64,000 nt of DNA from Streptomyces fagopyri (lineage in GTDB: Bacteria; Actinomycetota; Actinomycetes; Streptomycetales; Streptomycetaceae): NCBI RefSeq assembly GCF_009498275.1, contig NZ_CP045643.1:1612001-1676000 (forward strand), written 5' to 3'. The notes beneath the pieces were generated by a model. That model worked only from the letters and a program-made list of their open reading frames with translations, had not been told where the DNA came from and did no database searches. Positions 33,586 to 40,789 of this stretch are shown one piece after another. Position 1 is the stretch's first letter, and each line of letters opens with the position of its first letter. The position numbers were made by a program, and so were the translations under genes.

Positions 33586-34056
33586 ATGACCTCGAAGTCC
33601 GGACCGCAGGAATCCGCCGTGAACGCGCAGCGCCTCAACGACGCGATGAAGCGGCTGCGCGCTCGCCTGCGCGTGGAGTCGGGACAGCACGCGACCGGCC
33701 TGACCGCCACGCAGCTGGCCGTGCTGTTGAGCGTGGTGCGGGAGGGCCCGGTCACCGCGGCCCGGCTCGCCTCGCTCGAACACGTCAGCGCGCAGTCCAT
33801 CGCGCAGAGCCTGGCGGTCCTCAAGGCCGCCGGCCTCATTCACGGCACCCCTGATCCGCGGGACGGCCGCAAGAAGCTGATGACCGCCACCCCGTCGGCG
33901 ACCGAACTGGTCGACAAGCTGCTCACGGGACGCGCCTCCTTCCTGGCGCGGGCCATCGAACAGGTCGTCCCCCTGGAGGAGCGCGAGGACGTGGCGAAGG
34001 CCATCGGCCTGCTGGAACGTCTCGCGGCGGCCGACCTGAGCGACGGCGGCGCATGA
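33586..34056 (+). CDS. MarR family transcriptional regulator
   Basis: This 156-residue winged-helix regulator has GLTATQLAVLLSVVREGPVT, HVSAQSIAQSLAVLKAAGLI and the wing DPRDGRKKLMTAT. It lies directly behind the composite palindrome that it probably binds, and its stop overlaps the start of an MFS transporter gene (ATGA). MarR-MFS pairs typically control efflux of a toxic or signalling molecule that is also the ligand. The initial ATG has no clear ribosome site. Confidence 0.9.
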   Translation: MTSKSGPQESAVNAQRLNDAMKRLRARLRVESGQHATGLTATQLAVLLSVVREGPVTAARLASLEHVSAQSIAQSLAVLKAAGLIHGTPDPRDGRKKLMTATPSATELVDKLLTGRASFLARAIEQVVPLEEREDVAKAIGLLERLAAADLSDGGA

Positions 34057-35531
34057 GGGCCTCGCCCGCCGAGACCCGCACCGCGTCGCCCGGCCTCCCG
34101 GACAAGCCGTTCGCACGGACGTTCACAGCGCCGCTGTACGTCGGCGCCGCCCTCAATCCGATCAACAGCTCCGTCATCGCGACCGCCCTGGTGCCCATGG
34201 CGACCGATCTGCACGTCCCGGTGGGCAGTACCGCCGTACTGGTCTCCTCCCTGTACCTGGCCAGCGCCGTCGCGCAGCCCACCGCGGGCAGACTGGCCGA
34301 AGTGCTCGGGCCGCGCCGGATCTTCCTGTCCGGCATCGTGCTGGTGCTGCTCGGCGGCCTGGTCGGCGGTCTCGGCCGGAACCTGGCGACACTGACCGTG
34401 GCCCGCGTACTGATCGGCATCGGCACCTCGGCCGCCTTCCCCTGCGCCATGGTGCTGATCCGGCGCCGCGCCCAGGAGGCCGGAGCGGACGCCCCGCCGG
34501 GCGCCGTGCTCGGGGGCATCGCGATCGCGGGCATGGCCACCGTCGCCGTCGGTCCGCCGATCGGCGGACTGCTGGTGGGCTCCGCGGGCTGGCGCTGGGC
34601 GTTCCTGATCAACATCCCGGTCACCGCGATCGCGATGCTGATGGCCGTGCGAGGGCTGCCCAAGGACCCCGCGCCCGGCCGCGGGAACACCGGCTTTCGC
34701 GAGGTCGCCGCCCGGATCGATCTGCCCGGCATCCTCGGCTTCGCCGTGTCGATGAGCGCACTGGTCGTCTTCGTGACGGGCCTTCCCGGCGTCCGATGGG
34801 CCGCGCTCGCCGTCCTCGTCCTGACCGGCGCGCCCACGGTCGTGTGGGAGCTGCGGAAGACGGCGCCGTTCTTCGACTTCCGCGGCCTCGCCGCCAACGG
34901 CGCCCTCGCCCGTACCTACCTGCGGCAGGCGCTCACCCTGCTCGGCGTCTACTCCGTGATGTACGGGATGACCCAGTGGATGGAGGCCGCGCACGGCATC
35001 TCCACCGTGGAGTCGGGCCTGTTGCTCCTGCCGATGGGCGCCGTCTCCGCGCTGCTCGCGCGCCCGCTCGCCCGCCGCAACCTGGTGCGCGGTCCGCTGA
35101 TCGTCTCCGCGGCGACCATGCTGCTCGGCTCCGCCGGCGTCGTACTGCTCACCTCGCGCAGTCCGGCGATCGCGATCGTGCTGGTCTCCCTCGTCTTCGG
35201 CGTCACGTCCGCGACCACCACGGTCGGGAACCAGACCGCGCTCTACCTCGCGGCGCCGCCCGAACAGATCGGCACCGCTTCCGGGCTGTTCCGGACCTTC
35301 GGATACCTCGGGACCATCACCTCCGCCGTGATCGGCGGCATCGTCTTCCGGGACGGGGCGAGCGACCACGGTCTGCACAGCCTCGGCCTCGTCCTGGTCG
35401 CGGCAGGTCTGGCGGTCCTCCTGCTGACCGTCCTCGACCGTCGCCTGATGTACCGCACCACAGCCCGACGTCCGGACACCTCCGGCCACGTCGGCGACTC
35501 TGAGAACCCCACTGAGGAGCACCCCGCGTGA
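34053..35531 (+). CDS. MFS drug-efflux-type transporter
   Basis: This 492-residue membrane protein of the major facilitator superfamily has about 14 hydrophobic segments (DHA2-like). The motif LYLASAVAQPTAGRLAEVLG follows helix 2 and VGPPIGGLLVG is the motif C region. It probably exports a small hydrophobic compound with protons. It is coupled by ATGA to the MarR regulator before it and by GTGA to the isochorismatase-like hydrolase after it, so the three form one operon. Confidence 0.9.
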   Translation: MRASPAETRTASPGLPDKPFARTFTAPLYVGAALNPINSSVIATALVPMATDLHVPVGSTAVLVSSLYLASAVAQPTAGRLAEVLGPRRIFLSGIVLVLLGGLVGGLGRNLATLTVARVLIGIGTSAAFPCAMVLIRRRAQEAGADAPPGAVLGGIAIAGMATVAVGPPIGGLLVGSAGWRWAFLINIPVTAIAMLMAVRGLPKDPAPGRGNTGFREVAARIDLPGILGFAVSMSALVVFVTGLPGVRWAALAVLVLTGAPTVVWELRKTAPFFDFRGLAANGALARTYLRQALTLLGVYSVMYGMTQWMEAAHGISTVESGLLLLPMGAVSALLARPLARRNLVRGPLIVSAATMLLGSAGVVLLTSRSPAIAIVLVSLVFGVTSATTTVGNQTALYLAAPPEQIGTASGLFRTFGYLGTITSAVIGGIVFRDGASDHGLHSLGLVLVAAGLAVLLLTVLDRRLMYRTTARRPDTSGHVGDSENPTEEHPA

Positions 35532-36124
35532 GCACCACCACCCTGCACACCATCGTCCCCGGGCGGACCGCCCTGCTGGCGATGGACTTCCAGAACGGGA
35601 TCGTCCCCCTCGCCCCCGACTCCGACGCGCTCGTCGAGCGGGTCAGGGGTGCCATCGCCGACGTCCGCGCCGCGGGCGGGACCATCGGTTACGTCCGCGT
35701 GGCCTTCACCGAGGACGACTGGACACGGGTTCCCGAGACCAACAAGGCGTTCACGGCCGTCGCCGCGGCGAAGATGCTGCACCACGAGGACTCCGCGACC
35801 CGGATCGACGAGCGGCTCACGCCGCAGGACGGTGACATCGTCGTCCGCAAGATCCGCTTCGGCTCGGGCTCGACGACCGATCTCCACCAGCAGTTGAGCG
35901 ACCGCGGTATCGACACCCTGGTCCTCACCGGGATCAGCACCAGCGGCGTCGTCCTGTCCACGCTCATCGACGCCGCCGACCGCGACTACCGCGTCGTCGT
36001 GCTGGCGGACGGCGTCGCCGACCCGGATCCCGAGACCCATCGGGTGCTGCTCGACAACGTGTTCCCGACCCGGGCCCACATCCTCGACGTCGCCGGGCTG
36101 CGCGAGCTGCTGCGGTCCGCCTGA
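35528..36124 (+). CDS. Isochorismatase-family hydrolase lacking the usual Cys
   Basis: This 198-residue cytoplasmic protein keeps the family Asp (LLAMDFQNGIV) and Lys (VVRKIRFGSG). At the nucleophile position, usually GVxTxxCV, it reads GISTSGVVLST, so Cys is replaced by Val. Isochorismatases proper (EntB/PhzD) also work without that Cys, whereas nicotinamidase-like amidases need it, so an amidase reaction is unlikely. It is the third gene of the MarR-MFS operon (GTGA overlap) and may act on the compound exported or sensed there. Confidence 0.85.
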   Translation: MSTTTLHTIVPGRTALLAMDFQNGIVPLAPDSDALVERVRGAIADVRAAGGTIGYVRVAFTEDDWTRVPETNKAFTAVAAAKMLHHEDSATRIDERLTPQDGDIVVRKIRFGSGSTTDLHQQLSDRGIDTLVLTGISTSGVVLSTLIDAADRDYRVVVLADGVADPDPETHRVLLDNVFPTRAHILDVAGLRELLRSA

Positions 36125-36129
36125 CGCAC

Positions 36130-36165
36130 TCCGCCCGCCGGCCGGTCGTCGCACCGGCGGGCGGA
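36130..36165. terminator. Bidirectional terminator
   Basis: TCCGCCCGCCGG (36130-36141) and its perfect complement (36154-36165) form a 12-bp stem, five bases after the hydrolase stop and 30 bases past the convergent gene's stop. Confidence 0.78.
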
Positions 36166-36194
36166 AGCCGGGGCCGACGGCGCGGTCGCGGCCC

Positions 36195-36680
36195 TCAGTT
36201 CCACAGGGGGTAGGCGACGCTCTGACCGTATCCGGCGGGCCTGCTGTCGGTGTAGACGAGCCTCAGCCGGGTGTACTGGGCGGCCTGGGGGTCCTTCTTC
36301 CACGTCTGCGGGCGGTCGAGGCGCACGGTCACGGGATATTTGCGGAAGGTCCCCGCCGCGCAGTACGGCTTGCAGTCGTTGACCACGTTGACGCCCGTGG
36401 CCACCGCGGAACCGGCGTCCCAGCGCGACCACCGCAGCGAGGTGAGACGGCTGTTGCCGTCACCGCAGGCGAGCACGAACGCGCCGGGCTCCACCTGAGG
36501 GCGCCCGAAGCAGTCGACGATGACGGGCTGCGTCGGCACCGCGGGCCGCGTCGACTCCTGCGCGATGGTGTGCGCGGACCGCGGCGACGCCACCGGAGCG
36601 GCGTCCGCCGTTCCCATGACCGTGGCCAGCGACACCGCGGCACAGAACGTGACGGCCGCCCTGACGGTGAGTTTTCGCAT
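36195..36680 (-). CDS. Secreted protein of unknown function with four Cys
   Basis: This 161-residue protein has a signal peptide (MRKLTVRAAVTFCAAVSLA, cleavage near TADAAP). The mature part contains four Cys (VDCFGRP, LACGDGN, NDCKPYCAAG), probably two disulfides, and a C-terminal YTDSRPAGYGQSVAYPLWN-type end. Small exported proteins with this pattern are common in Streptomyces but uncharacterised. ATG at 36680 follows GGGAG six bases upstream. Monocistronic. Confidence 0.75.
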   Translation of the reverse strand: MRKLTVRAAVTFCAAVSLATVMGTADAAPVASPRSAHTIAQESTRPAVPTQPVIVDCFGRPQVEPGAFVLACGDGNSRLTSLRWSRWDAGSAVATGVNVVNDCKPYCAAGTFRKYPVTVRLDRPQTWKKDPQAAQYTRLRLVYTDSRPAGYGQSVAYPLWN

Positions 36681-37011
36681 GTCCGCTCCCGCCGTGTTCT
36701 CCTTGGACTCACTGGCCCCCGCGTCCGGAACGGCCCGCCCGCCGGGCCCCGCCTGCACGGCGGACGACGACCGGCTGCCGTCCCACACGGAGGATGCCTC
36801 CTCCCACGACGCTACGACCCCACCGGGAGATCCACCACTCGCACGGACCACCACCACGCGCACGAGCCACAACCGCGGTCCACGGGTGCCGCACCCACTC
36901 GCGTCGAGCGGGGAAGGGACCTCTGCCGCCTGGGTGGAGTTGTCTTCGGACCCGCGGCTGATCGGCTTCGCGGAACGGGAGTTGAGCGCCGCGCTGTGGA
37001 CGCGTCCCGGA
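36681..37011. other. Gene-free stretch left of repeat copy 2
   Basis: It holds the promoter of the secreted protein gene. I see no credible gene, transposase remnant or inverted terminal repeat, and no sequence resembling the DNA left of repeat copy 1. Confidence 0.5.
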
Positions 37012-37100
37012 ACACGCCGGCGGCGCGCCGGGGCCGGGTGGGCCGGTGGCGCGCCGTCGGGTGGGGTGGGGGTGTGCGGGTCACCCGGTCAGGGATGGGG

Positions 37101-37607
37101 TCAGCGGTGACCGCCGCCGTGGCCGCCGCCGTGACCGCCGCCGTGGCCGCCGCCGTGGTGGCCGCCCCAGGTGACGGTGTCGACGAGGCGACGGTGGTCG
37201 TTGCGCAGGGTCGCGGTGTCCGCGCGCTTGTCCCACACCGAGGAACGACGGTCCTGGTACAGGTCACGGAAGGTGTCACGGCCGACACCGGTGTGGACCC
37301 GGACCGTGGCACGGCCACCCAGACGGTAGTGACGGAACGTGTACGTACGCCCGTCACGGTCCGAAAGCGTCCAACGGTCCAGATCCACCGCACGACGAGT
37401 GGTGTTGGTGATGTCCACCCACTCCTCGTTCAAATCGGAACGGCGGTGACGGTCCGGGGAGTCGTAGTGCACGTGCGTGATCTGCACCGCCGCACGAGGA
37501 CGGGGAGCGTGATCGGCCGCGGAAGCCGGCAGCGCCGACGCCCCCGTCACCGCCGCGACGGACAACGCGGCAGCCGCGAAACGACGGACAGACACAGATG
37601 CGGACAT
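37101..37607 (-). CDS. Secreted lamin-tail-domain protein with Gly-His tail, copy 2
   Basis: This 168-residue protein is identical to the one at 24421-24939 except that its tail has four GGGH units instead of five. It has the same signal peptide, LTD fold, start site and promoter. It is monocistronic and reads leftwards. The expected location is extracellular, with a possible metal-binding tail. Length variation confined to the repeat suggests slippage after the duplication. Confidence 0.82.
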   Translation of the reverse strand: MSASVSVRRFAAAALSVAAVTGASALPASAADHAPRPRAAVQITHVHYDSPDRHRRSDLNEEWVDITNTTRRAVDLDRWTLSDRDGRTYTFRHYRLGGRATVRVHTGVGRDTFRDLYQDRRSSVWDKRADTATLRNDHRRLVDTVTWGGHHGGGHGGGHGGGHGGGHR

Positions 37608-37769
37608 GAAGTCCCCCTACATGATGCCGGCACCCCCACCCCCCACGACCTGGACAAGCAAGCCGCACGGAACAAGGCTGCGTGTGCGAGTGATACGGCC
37701 GGCCCCTGACGGACCGACACCCACACCATGCCCCCACCACCACCCGATACAGGCGAAACCCGGAGCCAC

Positions 37770-37796
37770 GTTACGGACCATCCATATCGCCGTAAC
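37770..37796 (-). promoter_or_regulatory. GTTACGG/CCGTAAC inverted repeat upstream of LTD copy 2
   Basis: This is an exact copy of the element at 25102-25128: GTTACGG (37770-37776) and CCGTAAC (37790-37796) with a 13-base spacer. The C-rich tract also recurs, ending near 37931. Confidence 0.45.
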
Positions 37797-37948
37797 ACTC
37801 ACATGTAACGTCCATTCAAACCATGAACCCACAAAGTTGACGCCCCCACCCACCCACACCCCCCACCCACACCGACCCCCACCCCCAAACCGCCACCACA
37901 CGCCACCCCACCCCACCCCCACCCATCACCCGAAAGTGGATCACGGCC

Positions 37949-38265
37949 ACCGCATGCCACCGTTCCGTACCGCGGCGACAGCCACGCGCGGGAGTGCTCC
38001 TCGACGCGGCTCCCCGTGACTCACCGGTCGGCGTCCGCGCGTACGGCGGGATGACGGGGAGTCGGTTCCCAGGAACCGGACCGCGCCGAGAGGCACACCG
38101 GCGGAGCGGCGCTCGCCGTCGCGGATCCGCGCGGCGGCCGTGAAGGGGCCGCCGGACGGGCGCCGTTGCCGTCACCCCACGGTCATCCGGCGATTCCCGC
38201 AGCGCGTCCACGCGTGCCTCAGCCCAAGCCGGTCGCCTTCCGCGCGGTCCGGCCCGCGGGCTCGC
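37949..38265. other. Gene-free stretch right of repeat copy 2
   Basis: No credible gene. One short perfect palindrome, CGGTTCC-CA-GGAACCG, lies at 38063-38078; its role is unknown. The phosphatase gene ends at 38266. Confidence 0.45.
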
Positions 38266-39408
38266 TCACCGTGCCGTAGTGGCCCTTGGACGGCGGCCGT
38301 CGCGGGTCGGCGCGTGGTGGATCGCGACGAGGGCGGCATCGTCGCCGAGGTGTCCGCCCGCGTGGACGAGCAGGTCGCGCCTGACACGGTGGAGAAGGGC
38401 CTCGGGACGGCTGTCGGACCACTGCGCGACGCGCTGGGCGAAGGGGTAGAAGTCGCCGGCGGAATTGCGGGCTTCGACGACGCCGTCGGTGTACAGGAGG
38501 AGGGTGTCGCCCGACGTGAACGGCGCCTCGTCGACGGTGTAGTCGTCGGGGGTCGCCTCACCCGTACCGATGCCGAACGGCGGCGCCGGGTGCAGGTCCG
38601 GCACGATGACGGTGTTCCGCGGCCTGAGCAGGAGAGGGGCCGGGTGGCCGCAGCTGGTCATCCGGACGACGCCCTCCCGGTCGGGGATCTCCACGAGCAG
38701 CGCGGTGATGAAGCTCTCGCCGGTCTCGCTGTCGGGAGTCAGGTCGGCCAGGTGGCGGCTGACGCTGCGGTCCAGGGAAGCGGCCAGGGCCGGCAGGGTG
38801 GTGTGCAGGTGGACGGCCTCGCGGAAGGCCCCGAGCAGCAGAGCGGCCTCGCCGATGGCGTTCAGCCCCTTGCCCCGTACGTCACCGATCATCAGGCGGG
38901 CTCCGTCGTCGTCGCGGATCGCCGCGTACAGGTCACCGCCGATCTGGGCCTCCTCCTCGGCGGCCAGGTACAGCGACGCCGTCCTCAGTGGACCGATCCG
39001 GTCCGGGAGCGGCCACAGCAGTACCCGCTGCGCGGCCTCGGACACCGACCGCACCTGCTCCAGCTGCCGGCCCTTCCGCTCACGCAGCAGGCTGAAGAAC
39101 ACGGTCAGGCAGGTGAGCAGGGCGAGGGACACCAGCTGCACCGCGTTGTTCCTGGTGAATTCCTCACCCGCGCCGATGAGTGCCTGGGCGGCCACGGCCA
39201 GGGCGCCCGTCAGAGCGGTCAGCCGGGGACCCGCGAAGGAGCAGGTGACCGCGGGTGCGATGACGAGCAGGGGCCCCAGGTGGATGTCCTGGGGAGCCAG
39301 CAGGTCCGCGACGCTGATCACCACGATGAGTCCCAGCGGTATCACGAGCAGTGCATACCGTCGCTGCCACAACGGCCGCGGTCCGGGACGAGGGAGCCCG
39401 TGGGTCAT
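38266..39408 (-). CDS. Membrane-anchored PP2C (SpoIIE-type) serine phosphatase
   Basis: This protein of about 380 residues has an N-terminal membrane module (YALLVIPLGLIVVISVADLL and later LVSLALLTCLTVFFSLL) and a cytoplasmic SpoIIE/PP2C domain with AEEEAQIGGDLYAAIRDDDG, IGDVRGKGLNAIGEAA and GDTLLLYTDGVVEARN. Such phosphatases dephosphorylate anti-anti-sigma proteins in partner-switching systems. ATG at 39408 follows GGTGG; an ATG at 39420 is equally possible, and the frame is open to 39681. No anti-anti-sigma gene is adjacent; the RsbW-like ATPase at 50740 and the SigB-type sigma at 28899 are possible distant partners. Confidence 0.87.
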   Translation of the reverse strand: MTHGLPRPGPRPLWQRRYALLVIPLGLIVVISVADLLAPQDIHLGPLLVIAPAVTCSFAGPRLTALTGALAVAAQALIGAGEEFTRNNAVQLVSLALLTCLTVFFSLLRERKGRQLEQVRSVSEAAQRVLLWPLPDRIGPLRTASLYLAAEEEAQIGGDLYAAIRDDDGARLMIGDVRGKGLNAIGEAALLLGAFREAVHLHTTLPALAASLDRSVSRHLADLTPDSETGESFITALLVEIPDREGVVRMTSCGHPAPLLLRPRNTVIVPDLHPAPPFGIGTGEATPDDYTVDEAPFTSGDTLLLYTDGVVEARNSAGDFYPFAQRVAQWSDSRPEALLHRVRRDLLVHAGGHLGDDAALVAIHHAPTRDGRRPRATTAR

Positions 39409-39698
39409 GTAATCCACCATGCACCCGGCCGCGACGCCCCACGAGCTCCGGCGGCGGGTGGCTCCGGTCAAGAACCTCCGCACGCGGGCGGCGGACCCCG
39501 GGGAACGGGGTCTCCGTCGGCGGTCGCGACGGTGGGGGCGACAGCGGAGGGCGACGGCGGAGGGCGACGGCGGAAAGCGACGTCCCGACCGGTCGCCGGG
39601 ACTTGCTCCAGGGGGCGATCTTGTCCCTTCGACCCGAGAATGAGCGTGTCGCGAGAGGGAGGCGTCGCCCGGTCCCGACACCGCGGAGAGGATGGGTC

Positions 39699-40652
39699 AT
39701 GCCGGACAGGAGAGCCGAACGCATCGCGGATCTCATCGAGCCGCTGCGGGTGCCCCCGGGGTCGAAGGTCAGGCTGGGCAGGGACTTCGACCCGCGCTTC
39801 AAGGCCGGTCTGAAGAAGCGGGACGGAGTCGGACTGCTGCGGACCGGGGTGGATCTGCTGGCCGAGTACCAGGGACGACTGGCCGCCCAGGACTCCTACG
39901 GCGTGCTGCTGTGCCTCCAGGCGCTCGATGCCGGGGGCAAGGACGGAACGATCCGTCATGTGATGAGCGGCGTCAATCCTCAGGGTGTGCGCGTCAGCAG
40001 CTTCAAGGTGCCCTCCGCCGAGGAACTGGACCACGACTACCTGTGGCGTTACGCCCGGCGGCTCCCCGAACGCGGTGAGATCGCCATCTTCAACCGCTCG
40101 CACTACGAGGAGGTCCTCGTCGTACGTGTGCACCCGGAGATCCTCACGCGGCAGAGGCTGCCCGACGGACCGGGCGTGTGGGAGCGGCGGTACCGGGAGA
40201 TCAACGACTGGGAGCGGTATCTGACGGACAACGGGTTCAAGGTGGTGAAGATCTTCCTGAACCTGTCGAAGGAGGAGCAGCGCACCCGCTTCATGAAGCG
40301 TCTCGACCTGCCGGAGAAGAACTGGAAGTTCTCCGCCGCCGATGTCCGGGAGCGGCAGTACTGGGACGACTACCAGCACGCGTTCTCCGAGATGCTGTCG
40401 GCCACGAGTACGAAGTGGGCGCCCTGGTACGTGGTGCCGGCGGACCGGAAGTGGTTCGCGCGGATCTGTACGGCGGCGGTCCTCGTGCACACCCTGATGG
40501 ACATCGACCCCCGGTACCCGGAGGTGGGGGACGCGGCGCGGAAGGAACTGCTCGCGGCCAAGCGGAAGCTGGAGCGGGAGGCTCCCCCGGGTCTGCCGCC
40601 CGATCCGTACGCCGCACGGCATGCGTCGGCGCCGAAGGACAAGCGCCGTTAG
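39699..40652 (+). CDS. Polyphosphate kinase 2 family protein
   Basis: This 317-residue cytoplasmic enzyme of the PPK2 family transfers phosphate between polyphosphate and nucleotides. Walker A is QALDAGGKDGTIRHV; the second motif is IFNRSHYEEVLVVRVHPE, followed by the lid segment KNWKFSAADVRERQYWDDYQ and SATSTKWAPWYVVPADRKWF. The size and FNRSHYE form fit the nucleoside mono- or diphosphate-using PPK2 branch. ATG at 39699 has GGAGAGG seven bases upstream. It is divergent from the SpoIIE-type phosphatase and in front of a P-type ATPase gene. Confidence 0.9.
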   Translation: MPDRRAERIADLIEPLRVPPGSKVRLGRDFDPRFKAGLKKRDGVGLLRTGVDLLAEYQGRLAAQDSYGVLLCLQALDAGGKDGTIRHVMSGVNPQGVRVSSFKVPSAEELDHDYLWRYARRLPERGEIAIFNRSHYEEVLVVRVHPEILTRQRLPDGPGVWERRYREINDWERYLTDNGFKVVKIFLNLSKEEQRTRFMKRLDLPEKNWKFSAADVRERQYWDDYQHAFSEMLSATSTKWAPWYVVPADRKWFARICTAAVLVHTLMDIDPRYPEVGDAARKELLAAKRKLEREAPPGLPPDPYAARHASAPKDKRR

Positions 40653-40789
40653 GGCGTGTCGCGAACGTCGCGCCGTCCGTCCGGAGGCCGTGCCGGGCGT
40701 CGTGAGGCAGGCGGGAGTTCCACGGCACGCCCTGGGCCCGCAGACCGGCGGACGGTGCGGGACGACGGGCCAGGAACGGAGGCAGGGCG

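Larger units (their letters stand above)
37012..37948. repeat. Long direct repeat, copy 2 (937 bp)
   Basis: This matches 24332-25280 in the same orientation; apart from one missing 12-bp unit and at least one substitution inside the Gly-His codons I found no difference, including in non-coding DNA. The copies are 12.7 kb apart and enclose 11.7 kb. Such near-identity across non-coding sequence implies a recent duplication or ongoing gene conversion. Confidence 0.9.

Noticed and set aside
24421..37948. LTD duplication interpreted as an insertion sequence or transposon
   Set aside because: Neither copy contains a transposase gene, terminal inverted repeats or flanking target duplications.
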